A program made the translations under genes and the position numbers. 64,000 bases of DNA, taken from assembly GCA_949289305.1 (NCBI GenBank), contig CASENB010000021.1:1-64000 (forward strand). Reading direction: 5' to 3'. Within the stretch, counting starts at the first letter, position 1, and every line of letters begins with the position of its first letter. A model generated the notes under the pieces. It saw nothing but the letters and a program-made list of their open reading frames with translations, was not told the DNA's origin and did no database searches. The DNA is from an uncultured Spirochaetales bacterium. GTDB taxonomy: Bacteria; Spirochaetota; Spirochaetia; Sphaerochaetales; Sphaerochaetaceae. Positions 1-6,837 of this stretch are shown piece after piece.

Positions 1-235
1 CCATCTTTTTCTCGAGGCCTCTCCTGATGATGCACCCTCTTCAATAGCACGTACGCTGAAGTCCATTTCAGCTGTACACATCTTCACGGCTTTCCCGAAG
101 CTTAAGGAACGCAAGTTCTGGGGATCTGGGCTATGGTCCCGCGGCTGCTACTACGGAAGCGTCGGTGCCGTTCCTGAAGAGAGTGTGAAGAAGTATATTG
201 AAAACCAGAAATCAAACATTGGAGGTACCGAATGA
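1..235 (+). CDS. tnpA: IS200/IS605 family transposase TnpA, C-terminal part (runs off the left edge)
   Basis: The reading frame is open from base 2 to the TGA at 233-235 and gives 77 residues. They match the C-terminal half of the small Y1 (HUH) transposases: an ARTLKSISAVHIF helix, a FPKLKERKFWGSGLW strand, GCYYGSVGAV, and the helix VKKYIENQ that carries the nucleophilic tyrosine (codon 194-196). The HUH histidines would lie left of the window. These enzymes cut and join single-stranded DNA at hairpin ends of IS200/IS605 elements. The visible part has no frameshift, so the gene could be intact. It overlaps the next small frame by an ATGA. Confidence 0.85.
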   Translation, partial: HLFLEASPDDAPSSIARTLKSISAVHIFTAFPKLKERKFWGSGLWSRGCYYGSVGAVPEESVKKYIENQKSNIGGTE

Positions 236-430
236 TGAAATGTCCAATATGCGGCAAAGAAATGTTCAGGGGGAACAGTCATATCGTCAGGGAGCATGCC
301 ATTCAGCACGAATGCCATATTCAAGTCTGAGAGAAATGATGTGTGCCCCAACACTATTCTGGAAAAGATAGCGAACGCTTATATCTGTATGGACTCAGGC
401 CAGGTATTTGCAATCTACAAAGTGAAATGA
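232..430 (+). pseudogene. Broken small zinc-ribbon ORF downstream of tnpA
   Basis: ATG at 232 overlaps the tnpA stop and starts MMKCPICGKEM, a CxxC zinc-ribbon beginning. From base 276 the frame enters an 89-bp repeat that is also found at 4695-4783, and it stops at 328-330. After the repeat, another frame (about 368-430) reads YICMDSGQVFAIYKVK and a stop, which looks like the natural end of the same zinc-ribbon protein. The simplest reading is a short IS-associated ORF interrupted by the repeat. The reconstruction is inferred; no function is assigned. Confidence 0.5.
276..364. repeat. 89-bp direct repeat, copy A (partner at 4695-4783)
   Basis: Bases 276-364 and 4695-4783 have the same length and orientation and differ at roughly eight or nine positions. 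Both begin CAGTCATATCGTCAGG and end ACACTATTCTGGAA. On the minus strand both copies encode the same peptide stretch (SFLSDLNM.FVLNGMLPDDMT). In copy B this runs into a TnpB C-terminal remnant. The repeat is therefore probably part of an IS200/IS605-type element. Confidence 0.8.
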
Positions 431-574
431 TTAAATCCGCATTCATCCTGCAGGACAAGCCTGCCAGGTTTTCTTGCGGCAACTTTTATAAAAACACTTA
501 ATTAAATACTTAGACCCAATATTCACATATCTTATTAAGAGCAAAAGAAAAAGTGAAAAAGAGGAAAAACTCTA

Positions 575-603
575 TTGACAAAGGATTTTCTCTTTCATAT
601 ATT
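575..603 (+). promoter_or_regulatory. Sigma70-type promoter of the tRNA-Ser/Ser/Arg/Ser cluster
   Basis: A perfect -35 TTGACA (575-580), a 17-bp spacer and a -10 TATATT (598-603) lie 20 bp before tRNA-Ser(TGA). The four tRNAs are spaced 6-13 nt apart with no internal promoter visible, so this probably drives all four. Confidence 0.75.
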
Positions 604-623
604 GATAGAGCTAATTTTTATTT

Positions 624-708
624 GGAGAGATGTCCGAGTGGTCGATGGTGGCAGTCTTGAAAACTGCTGTGGGGAAACTCACCGGGGGTTCGAATCCCTC
701 TCTCTCCG
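624..708 (+). tRNA. tRNA-Ser(TGA)
   Basis: Acceptor arm GGAGAGA pairs with TCTCTCC and the discriminator is G. The anticodon stem GCAGT/ACTGC encloses loop CTTGAAA with anticodon TGA. A long class II variable arm and the T-loop GTTCGAATC are present, as expected for serine tRNA. It reads UCA and, by wobble, other UCN codons. Confidence 0.95.
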
Positions 709-714
709 ATATTT

Positions 715-801
715 GGAAAGGTGCGAGAGAGGCCGAATCGGGCTCCCTGCTAAGGAGTTGACCTGGTAACGGGTCCGGGGGTTCGAATCCCCCCCTTTCC
801 G
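715..801 (+). tRNA. tRNA-Ser(GCT)
   Basis: Acceptor GGAAAGG pairs with CCTTTCC, discriminator G. The stem GCTCC/GGAGT encloses loop CTGCTAA, anticodon GCT (AGC/AGU serine). The long variable arm is typical of tRNA-Ser. It starts 6 nt after the previous tRNA. Confidence 0.95.
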
Positions 802-810
802 AATTGTTTT

Positions 811-884
811 GAGACTATAGCTCAGCTGGATAGAGCATCAGTTTGCGGAACTGAGGGTCAGAGGTTCGAATCCTCCTAGTCTCG
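811..884 (+). tRNA. tRNA-Arg(GCG)
   Basis: A class I tRNA of 74 nt. Acceptor GAGACTA pairs with TAGTCTC, discriminator G. The stem TCAGT/ACTGA encloses loop TTGCGGA, anticodon GCG, which reads CGC/CGU. Most bacteria use tRNA-Arg(ACG) with inosine for this box, so the unmodified GCG form is less usual. One A-C mismatch closes the T stem. Confidence 0.9.
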
Positions 885-897
885 TCTAAGCAAAAAA

Positions 898-985
898 GGA
901 AAGATGTCCGAGTGGTCGAAGGAGACGGACTCGAAATCCGTTGTAGCCAATTTGGTTACCGAGGGTTCGAATCCCTCTCTTTCCG
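898..985 (+). tRNA. tRNA-Ser(CGA)
   Basis: Acceptor GGAAAGA pairs with TCTTTCC, discriminator G. The anticodon loop CTCGAAA gives anticodon CGA (UCG serine). The long variable arm and T-loop GTTCGAATC are intact. It is the last of the four-tRNA cluster. Confidence 0.95.
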
Positions 986-1069
986 TAACCCCAAATAAAA
1001 AATCAAATACATTAAATACGTTCATTTTTTATAAAACAGGTATTGCATTTACCTCTTATTTCCTTTATT

Positions 1070-1163
1070 GTTAGTTATAGCTAACCTACAAATAAAAACA
1101 AACCTTTTCTTTTTATTCACAGAAGAAAGAAAGGTTTAAAAACTAAAGTTAGACTAGTCTAAC
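1070..1163. promoter_or_regulatory. Two 16-bp palindromic operators, iron-box (DtxR/IdeR)-like
   Basis: GTTAGTTATAGCTAAC at 1070-1085 (one mismatch per arm, continuing CTA) and the perfect palindrome GTTAGACTAGTCTAAC at 1148-1163 share arms GTTAG...CTAAC. The second ends 5 bp before the DUF3793 start. Both resemble the DtxR/IdeR iron box (TTAGGTTAGGCTAACCTAA). Because the downstream genes are DUF3793 and flavodoxin, metal-dependent repression is a reasonable inference. No regulator of this family is in the window. Confidence 0.6.
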
Positions 1164-1167
1164 ATAT

Positions 1168-1719
1168 ATGAAGGAGAATGGAAGAATGACCTTTTCACGA
1201 CTATTAACAGAACACGCATCTGCTACTTTAGCCGGATTGAAATCTGCAAGTCTGATATCGCTTAAAAACATTGACGAAGAGATATCACACACTATAAGCA
1301 GTCTAGAGGAAAAAGGCGTTTCTTTCCTTTTATTGAAGAACAAGAGCGGTATGGATCTCCTTCTAGTTTATAGAGCAAAACTGCTATTTAAGGCCATTAA
1401 CGACAAGGAAGCAAGAACTTGCCTCTCTTCTTTCGGTTATAAGGGATCTTTAATTGATCATCTTAATCATTTGAGAGAAAGATTTCTTTATGAAGACTTC
1501 CCCCACGAGATAGGGTTCTTTTTAAACTATCCGACAAGCGATGTGAAAGGATTTATAAAGCACAAGGGCAAAAACTATAAAAGGTCCTTAATGTGGAAGG
1601 TATACGGCAACGAGGAAGAAGCGTTAAGCCTTTTTAATCGCTTTGAGAAATGCAGGAAGGTTTACATATCCTGTTATGAAAAGGGTTTTGATATTCAAAA
1701 GCTCTGCGTAAGAGCTTAA
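1168..1719 (+). CDS. DUF3793 family protein
   Basis: A 183-residue cytoplasmic protein. The segment FPHEIGFFLNYPTSDVKGFI followed by a lysine-rich stretch, then WKVYG and a C-terminal FEKCRKVY region, is the pattern of the DUF3793 family, whose members are commonly found beside flavodoxin or iron-uptake genes in anaerobes. The biochemical role is unknown. The start ATG at 1168 follows two iron-box-like palindromes; a second in-frame ATG lies at 1186 behind GGAGAATGGAAGA and could be the true start. Only 11 nt separate it from the flavodoxin gene, so the two are one operon. Confidence 0.75.
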   Translation: MKENGRMTFSRLLTEHASATLAGLKSASLISLKNIDEEISHTISSLEEKGVSFLLLKNKSGMDLLLVYRAKLLFKAINDKEARTCLSSFGYKGSLIDHLNHLRERFLYEDFPHEIGFFLNYPTSDVKGFIKHKGKNYKRSLMWKVYGNEEEALSLFNRFEKCRKVYISCYEKGFDIQKLCVRA

Positions 1720-1730
1720 GGAGGAAATAA

Positions 1731-2144
1731 ATGAAAATTGCAATTGTGTATTTCTCACAAACGGGGAATACAGAGGCTATGGCAAACAAGGTTAAAGAAG
1801 CATTAGAGGGCAAAGCCGATGTAGAGATATTTACATCAGACTCCTTCGATACTTCAAAAGTCGAAGAATTTGATGCATTCGCATTCGGCTGTCCTGCAAT
1901 GGGAGCTGAAGTTCTGGAGGAAGAGAGTTTTGAACCGATGTTCACATCCATAGAAACCGAACTGGCTGGAAAGAAGGTAGCACTTTTTGGTTCATATGGC
2001 TGGGGAGACGGCGAATGGATGCGATCATGGGAGCAAAGATGCAAAGACGACGGAATTAACGTGACTTCCACAGTTATTGCAAACGAAACACCGGATGAAG
2101 AGGCAATGAAAGAACTCGAAAATCTAGCATCAAGCCTACTTTAA
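1731..2144 (+). CDS. Flavodoxin
   Basis: A 137-residue short-chain flavodoxin, a cytoplasmic FMN electron carrier. The FMN phosphate loop is SQTGNTE (residues 9-15), and the 50s and 90s loops are GCPAMGAEVL and GSYGWGDGEW. The aromatic Tyr/Trp in the latter would stack on FMN. A strong ribosome site AAGGAGG precedes the ATG. Flavodoxins typically replace ferredoxin under iron limitation, which fits the iron-box-like operators upstream of the operon. A hairpin terminator follows. Confidence 0.92.
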   Translation: MKIAIVYFSQTGNTEAMANKVKEALEGKADVEIFTSDSFDTSKVEEFDAFAFGCPAMGAEVLEEESFEPMFTSIETELAGKKVALFGSYGWGDGEWMRSWEQRCKDDGINVTSTVIANETPDEEAMKELENLASSLL

Positions 2145-2164
2145 TCATTATCTGTCTGCCAGTG

Positions 2165-2192
2165 AAAGTGCCAGGTATCTGGCATTTTCTTT
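2165..2192 (+). terminator. Rho-independent terminator of the flavodoxin operon
   Basis: The stem TGCCAG/CTGGCA (2169-2174 and 2179-2184) has a four-base loop and is followed by TTTTCTTTTT. Confidence 0.75.
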
Positions 2193-2195
2193 TTA

Positions 2196-2640
2196 TATAT
2201 AGAAAAACTTTTAAATAGATTTTAATTTGTATAAAACAACAACAAATAATAGCTATATTAAGAAAAGATATTATAAGGAAAAATAACTTGAAATAAAACA
2301 TTTCTAAGACGAGTATCGCCTTTTTAATTACAAATATTAAAATAAATTAATTCTTAAATTATATATTCTATTGAAAAATAGATGTAATGCTATTAATTAT
2401 TTTATAAAACAAGATAACTTATAAACAATTAAACAAATTATTTAAATCAATAAAAACGAATAAACATGTTTAAAAACAATTAATAATAAAAGAATATTAC
2501 CTTATTGTTGTAAAAAACGAATTAAAATAAACTTCATCATATGGATTTCTGCAAGGAAAGCAATTTCAGGAAAAACAAGATATCTCTTATTGATTCATAA
2601 AATGTGATTATAAGGATATTTTTATATTTCTTATTCTTTT
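2196..2640. other. AT-rich intergenic stretch without recognisable genes
   Basis: About 450 bp of very AT-rich sequence between the flavodoxin terminator and the tRNA-Ser(GGA) promoter. I see no credible coding frame, tRNA or strong hairpin in it. Confidence 0.6.
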
Positions 2641-2643
2641 AAG

Positions 2644-2672
2644 TTGACAAAGTGTAAGCTTTTAGCTTTAAT
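2644..2672 (+). promoter_or_regulatory. Promoter of tRNA-Ser(GGA) and ffs
   Basis: TTGACA at 2644-2649, a 17-bp spacer and TTTAAT at 2667-2672, 12 bp before the tRNA 5' end. The SRP RNA follows 3 nt after the tRNA, so both are probably one transcript. Confidence 0.7.
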
Positions 2673-2684
2673 TGTATAAGCTTT

Positions 2685-2770
<86 letters not shown>

Positions 2771-2773
2771 TTT

Positions 2774-2872
2774 GGCGACAGATACCAGGCTACGTAAGCC
2801 ACCCAACCCCGTCAGGATCGGAAGGTAGCAGCGGTAAGTGGAATTTACGTGAGACCAGGAGCATTTGTCGCC
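2774..2872 (+). ncRNA. ffs: Signal recognition particle 4.5S RNA (bacterial small type)
   Basis: The ends GGCGACA and TGTCGCC pair. The apical helix holds the SRP hallmark CCGTCAGG, then a GGAAGGTAGCAGCGG loop/bulge that binds Ffh. At about 99 nt this is the short form without an Alu domain. A T-run at 2873-2880 directly follows the closing stem and serves as terminator. Confidence 0.95.
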
Positions 2873-2983
2873 TTTTTTTTATCCCGAAATTGGCAAGAAG
2901 ACACCATCCTCTGCAGGGTGAAGATGAATTGCCTGGTGTGCATGACTTGTTGATGATATTAACATGATATGGTAGAATAAATT

Positions 2984-4330
2984 ATGGATGAATCGGCACG
3001 CATCGGAAAGAACAGGGAAATCAAGGAGCACGGCAAGGAAACCCGTGCCCGCCATGCATCGATGCGCCCCGTTGTCATTGAACTGAAGCTCGATCTGAAA
3101 TGCCTGAACAGGACCGAGCAGAATAAGCTCCGGCACTACTTCGCACAGTGCCGCTGGCTGTGCAACTACCTCATATCCCTTGATGCTGATGCCTTCAGGA
3201 CGTTCAATACAAAGACAAGGGACATCACATCCCTGGATAAAGACGGCAATGCCGTCGAGCGCCAGCTCTCCATGCCTGCGAAGTTCATACAGACAGTATA
3301 TTCCTCCCTCAAACAGGACATGGCTTGCCTTGCAGCAAAGAAGAGCAAGACAGGCAAGAAGAACGGCAAGCTTAGGTTTAGAAGTGAATACAAGACAATA
3401 GAGCTCAACCAGTATGGCAATACCCACTGGGTATGTTACACAGATGAAGGCAATAAGAATGGGAAATACCGCAATACAGTTCACATAGCAGGTATCAAAA
3501 GGCCCATAAGGGTGTTCGGGATGGAACAGATTCCACACGATGCGGAATTCGCCAATGCGAAGCTGGTGAAAAAGCCGTCAGGAATATATCTGATGCTGAC
3601 CTGCTATGTGCCAAGACATGAAGGCAGCATTGATCAGGAAAGAAAGCCTGACATCGGCCTTGACTTCGGCATAAAGACGACGATAACCACCTCTGAAGGA
3701 GAGAAATTCGACATATCAGTCCGAGAACAGGAACGCCTCAAGGGCCTGCAGAAGAAGCTCGCCCGTCAGAAGAAGGGCTCCAGGGGCTGGTATAGCACGA
3801 AGCATCTCATACAGAGGGAATACGAAAGGCTCGCCAACAGGAGGCGTGCAAAGGCCAATCAGGCATACCATGACATCACAAAAGGAAGAAAGCTAATTGC
3901 CATTCAGGATGAGAACATCAAAGGATGGCACAAGGGGCTTTTTGGAAAGCAGGTGCAGAACAGTGCGCTTGGAACATTGAAGGCAAAGCTCATTGCAAAT
4001 CCCAATGTGCTTGTCGTAGACAGGTTCTTTCCGTCGACGAAGATGTGTCCCAGATGCGGGGCCATCAATGAGGGCATCACGCTCTCAGACAGGGTATTCG
4101 CATGCGGGTGCGGGTACACTGAGGACCGCGATGTCAAAGCCGCAAAAACGATGCTTCTTGCAGGAAGGCATATAATGTCCTGCACCCGTGCGGAATACAC
4201 GGGTACTCCGGAGGAGCGGAAGTCAGACTTCAATACCTCGTATGAGGTATGGGAGCATTCTGCGAGACGCCCTGAGATGGGAAAGAGCCCGGAAGCTCCA
4301 TCCTCTAAGCGTCAGCGAAGGATGGAGTAG
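2984..4330 (+). CDS. tnpB: TnpB, RNA-guided nuclease of an IS200/IS605-type element
   Basis: A 448-residue OrfB/TnpB protein of usual length. The RuvC acidic residues are all visible: D227 in GLDFGI, E310 in IAIQDEN, and D383 in EDRDVKAAKTML. The zinc-ribbon cysteines are C355, C358, C374 and C376. The enzyme therefore looks catalytically intact. An alternative start is Met27 (3062, MRPVVIELKL), where family homology begins; no clear ribosome site precedes either ATG. The gene is noticeably richer in G+C than its neighbours, a sign of recent transfer. No adjacent tnpA is present. TnpB proteins use an RNA made from the gene's 3' end to target DNA next to a short motif. The insertion separates ffs from dnaX. 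Confidence 0.9.
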   Translation: MDESARIGKNREIKEHGKETRARHASMRPVVIELKLDLKCLNRTEQNKLRHYFAQCRWLCNYLISLDADAFRTFNTKTRDITSLDKDGNAVERQLSMPAKFIQTVYSSLKQDMACLAAKKSKTGKKNGKLRFRSEYKTIELNQYGNTHWVCYTDEGNKNGKYRNTVHIAGIKRPIRVFGMEQIPHDAEFANAKLVKKPSGIYLMLTCYVPRHEGSIDQERKPDIGLDFGIKTTITTSEGEKFDISVREQERLKGLQKKLARQKKGSRGWYSTKHLIQREYERLANRRRAKANQAYHDITKGRKLIAIQDENIKGWHKGLFGKQVQNSALGTLKAKLIANPNVLVVDRFFPSTKMCPRCGAINEGITLSDRVFACGCGYTEDRDVKAAKTMLLAGRHIMSCTRAEYTGTPEERKSDFNTSYEVWEHSARRPEMGKSPEAPSSKRQRRME

Positions 4331-4335
4331 TTCAC
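4296..4335 (+). ncRNA. Candidate omega/reRNA 3' hairpin and right end of the tnpB element
   Basis: CTCCATCC (4296-4303) and GGATGGAG (4320-4327) form an 8-bp hairpin overlapping the last tnpB codons; TAG, then TTCAC (4331-4335), follow. TnpB guide RNAs are known to end with a scaffold overlapping the tnpB 3' end, followed by a guide taken from flanking DNA. If this is the scaffold end, the guide would begin near 4336. The full RNA probably starts further upstream; its 5' end cannot be told from sequence alone. Confidence 0.45.
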
Positions 4336-4353
4336 CTTAGATATCTTACTGTA

Positions 4354-4692
4354 TTAAATGTCAACGACCTTCAGGACTGGAGGCTTGGACGTGAGTGTTT
4401 TACCCACTGGCTCCGTTGCCGGTTTACCAGTGGCACCCCATCCATACGGCTGATTGACTGCAGCCTGCCCAGATTGCTGGACCCGGGTGATGTAATTGTC
4501 GCGGATATTGATGGCGGCATTCACATCTGCATGCATGCTGTTGCCGCAATGCCTGCAGACGTATCTGTTTCCTTTCCTTGATGCCTTGTCGATCGTCTTG
4601 CACACCGAACACTTCTAGCTCGTATACCTCGCATCCACAAACTCCACCCTTATGCCGTTTCTCTGGCACTTGTAGGCAATTTTGAACTCAAG
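4354..4692 (-). pseudogene. Decayed tnpB C-terminus, opposite orientation
   Basis: On the minus strand the sequence reads LEFKIAYKCQRNGIRVEFVDARYTS, an in-frame TAG (4616-4618), then KCSVCK...YVCRHCGNSMHADVNAAINI and ends at 4354. That is the end of a TnpB RuvC/zinc-ribbon region with CxxC pairs and DVNAA, interrupted by one stop. TAG probably replaced a CAG glutamine codon. Upstream sequence beyond the 89-bp repeat is not TnpB-like, so the 5' part is lost. It lies tail-to-tail with the intact tnpB, 23 bp apart. Confidence 0.8.
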
Positions 4693-4694
4693 GT

Positions 4695-4783
4695 CAGTCA
4701 TATCGTCAGGAAGCATGCCATTCAGCACGAAGGTCATATTCAAATCGGAGAGGAATGATGTGTGCCACAACACTATTCTGGAA
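4695..4783. repeat. 89-bp direct repeat, copy B (partner at 276-364)
   Basis: About 90% identical to 276-364 and in the same orientation. It adjoins the upstream end of the decayed minus-strand tnpB and ends about 105 bp before the dnaX start. The two copies flank the tRNA cluster, the flavodoxin operon, ffs and the intact tnpB. Confidence 0.8.
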
Positions 4784-4865
4784 CACAATAAATCTTCCAG
4801 ATTGTTATGTTTCTTTCGAAAACCCTTCACTTCAGCACTACCTCGAAAGAGTTTTTCTCTTATGC

Positions 4866-4883
4866 TATACTGTAAAAAGGAGG
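4866..4883 (+). promoter_or_regulatory. dnaX extended -10 promoter and ribosome site
   Basis: TGCTATACT gives an extended -10 (hexamer TATACT, 4866-4871) with no good -35. AGGAGG at 4878-4883 precedes the TTG start by 5 nt. Because the IS remnants end just upstream, this short promoter may be what keeps dnaX expressed after the insertion. Confidence 0.55.
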
Positions 4884-4888
4884 ACAGC

Positions 4889-6607
4889 TTGCCTTACGAA
4901 GTTACAGCGACAAGGAAAAGACCGCAAGATTTTGAATCGTTAATCGGGCAGGAGTTTGTAGTATCTACGCTCGAAAATGCCATAAAAGAGAATAGGATTG
5001 CTCATGCATATCTCTTTTCAGGTCCACGAGGGGTTGGAAAAACAAGTTCGGCAAGACTGCTTGCAAAAGCTTTAAACTGTATTAACGGTCCAAGCGCACA
5101 TCCATGCGGAGTCTGCGAATCCTGTGTGAATATCAAAGCCGGATCATCTGTGGATGTAATTGAGATAGACGGCGCAAGCAACAATGGCGTTGATGCGGTA
5201 AGGGCTATAAAAGAGGAAGTATTGTTTCCCCCTCAAAGTTCAAGATATAAGATATATATAATAGACGAAGTCCATATGCTCAGCATAAGCGCGTTTAACG
5301 CACTTCTTAAGACTATAGAAGAGCCGCCTGAGTATGTAATATTCATTTTCGCAACAACCGAGCTTCAGAAGGTTCCTCAGACAATACGAAGCCGTTGTCA
5401 GCAGTTCCATTTCCAGTTAATAAGCCAAGAAAACATCGTCAAATGCCTCAAAAGCGCATCTGAAGATTTAAATATAGAAGCAGACGAGAATGCCCTTTAC
5501 TGGATAGCAAAAGAAGCTGCAGGATCAATGAGAGATTCCTACACGCTATTCGATCAGGTTGCAGCATTCAGCGAAGGACATATAACGCTTGAAAAAATCA
5601 GGGAGAAACTTGGGTTAGCAAGCTCTGATGCAATATCATCGATATTGAGATACTGCTATCTAGGGCAAAGTAGCGATGCCATTCTTGCCCTTGGCGATCT
5701 TTTCATGCAAGGTTCTAACGAAAGCCAGATAATAAAGGAATTCACATCTTATATCCGCACTCTGCTCTTTTATAAAGAAGGTGTAAGGCGAAGGGAGATA
5801 TTGGGATTTGACGAAAGCGATCTGGCTAAAGACCTTCTAGATCTTTATACGAAAGACATGCTTGAGACGATACTAAAGGCTTTTCTGGATCTCTACAGGG
5901 AAATTAAGACTTCCCTTTCTCCTAGATTCGAGCTTGAACTTCTTATATCTAGGCTATGTTCAATAAGATATTTATCCACCCCAACTTCTATTGTAGAGAA
6001 GCTTGATGAAATTGCCAAAGCGGTAAGCAGCGGGAAATTTGAGATTGAAAAGAAAACAGTAACAGTTCCTCTTTCTATTGGAGTTAAAATTGAAGAGAAA
6101 AAAGAACCTGTAAAAACAGAGATAAAACAACAGGAAGCAGAAAAAAAAACTGAAATAAAAGAACTAAATCCTGTAAAAAATGAAGAAATAAAAACAAGAA
6201 GCATAGATGAAAAAACCCTTTTAAAGGATATGTCTGCAGAATTCAAGAAGTCTAATCTGAATTTGGAAGCGAGATTCATAGATTCTAATGTAAAAAGCTT
6301 TACTTTAGACAATTCTATGCTTACCTTGGTAATGGATTCTCAGATGGCTGTAGATAAAATCCTTTCCAAAAGAGGCCAGATAGAAGCGATAGCATCAAGA
6401 ATCACAGGAAGCAGCATTCGCCTTCAAGTCGAACTTTACAGCCCGGAGAAGAAGACGTATTCAAAAGAAATAGAATATCTGAGAACAATATTTAAGAACA
6501 CAGAACCTTATGAGATCAAAGAGGAGGCAATTAGACGTGAACAACCCGTTCGAAATGATGAAGCAATTGGCCCAGATAGAGAAGATGATGAAATCGATGA
6601 AGGCTGA
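4889..6607 (+). CDS. dnaX: DNA polymerase III subunit gamma/tau
   Basis: Clamp-loader ATPase of the replicative polymerase, 572 residues. Walker A is GPRGVGKT (45-52), the zinc module is C64, C73, C76 and C79, and Walker B/DEVH is 126-129. The sensor SRC motif follows near residue 170, and the C-terminal third is lysine/glutamate-rich. I chose TTG at 4889 because AGGAGG lies 5 nt upstream and family homology starts immediately (PYEVTATRKRPQDF). The in-frame ATG at 4682 lies inside IS-derived sequence and is not credible. It is first in the dnaX-ybaB-recR operon, and its 3' end overlaps ybaB by 71 nt. Confidence 0.95.
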   Translation: MPYEVTATRKRPQDFESLIGQEFVVSTLENAIKENRIAHAYLFSGPRGVGKTSSARLLAKALNCINGPSAHPCGVCESCVNIKAGSSVDVIEIDGASNNGVDAVRAIKEEVLFPPQSSRYKIYIIDEVHMLSISAFNALLKTIEEPPEYVIFIFATTELQKVPQTIRSRCQQFHFQLISQENIVKCLKSASEDLNIEADENALYWIAKEAAGSMRDSYTLFDQVAAFSEGHITLEKIREKLGLASSDAISSILRYCYLGQSSDAILALGDLFMQGSNESQIIKEFTSYIRTLLFYKEGVRRREILGFDESDLAKDLLDLYTKDMLETILKAFLDLYREIKTSLSPRFELELLISRLCSIRYLSTPTSIVEKLDEIAKAVSSGKFEIEKKTVTVPLSIGVKIEEKKEPVKTEIKQQEAEKKTEIKELNPVKNEEIKTRSIDEKTLLKDMSAEFKKSNLNLEARFIDSNVKSFTLDNSMLTLVMDSQMAVDKILSKRGQIEAIASRITGSSIRLQVELYSPEKKTYSKEIEYLRTIFKNTEPYEIKEEAIRREQPVRNDEAIGPDREDDEIDEG

Positions 6608-6836
6608 TCTGCCCAAAATGACGGCAGTAGGATCATCAGGAGCAGGACTAGTTGAAGTAACTATCAATGGGGATATGCAGGTACAGGAACTGCATATTAA
6701 TCCTGTAATCATCGAAAAAGACCAGAAAGATATGATGGAAGTTCTTATACAGAGTGCTTTTAACGATGCAATTCAAAAGATAAAGGCAAATATGGAAGAT
6801 GCGGTAAAGAGATCCATCACACAAGGGGTTAATTAA
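6537..6836 (+). CDS. ybaB: YbaB/EbfC family nucleoid-associated protein
   Basis: A small DNA-binding protein of 99 residues that forms dimers on the nucleoid. The family core is visible: a helical N-terminus (EMMKQLAQIEKMMKSM), the strand GLVEVTINGDMQVQELHI, then a helical C-terminus. GTG at 6537 is chosen because GAGGAGG ends about 9 nt upstream; the ATG at 6510 has no ribosome site. With this start the gene overlaps dnaX by 71 nt, which suggests coupled translation. The dnaX-ybaB-recR order is widely conserved. Confidence 0.88.
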   Translation: MNNPFEMMKQLAQIEKMMKSMKADLPKMTAVGSSGAGLVEVTINGDMQVQELHINPVIIEKDQKDMMEVLIQSAFNDAIQKIKANMEDAVKRSITQGVN

Positions 6837-6837
6837 G

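Noticed and set aside
1100..1139. Terminator-like AAACCTTT...AAAGGTTT hairpin upstream of DUF3793
   Set aside because: Pairing is possible but the stem is AT-rich with mismatches and lacks a U-tract after it; it could equally be chance in AT-rich DNA, so it is not listed as a feature.
2879..3538. 219-codon minus-strand frame under tnpB
   Set aside because: It is a shadow of the G+C-rich tnpB gene with no recognisable protein motif; tnpB explains the region.
4682..4888. Upstream extension of dnaX to the ATG at 4682
   Set aside because: The extra 69 codons are the complement of the IS repeat and tnpB remnant, and AGGAGG plus family homology fix TTG 4889 as the start.
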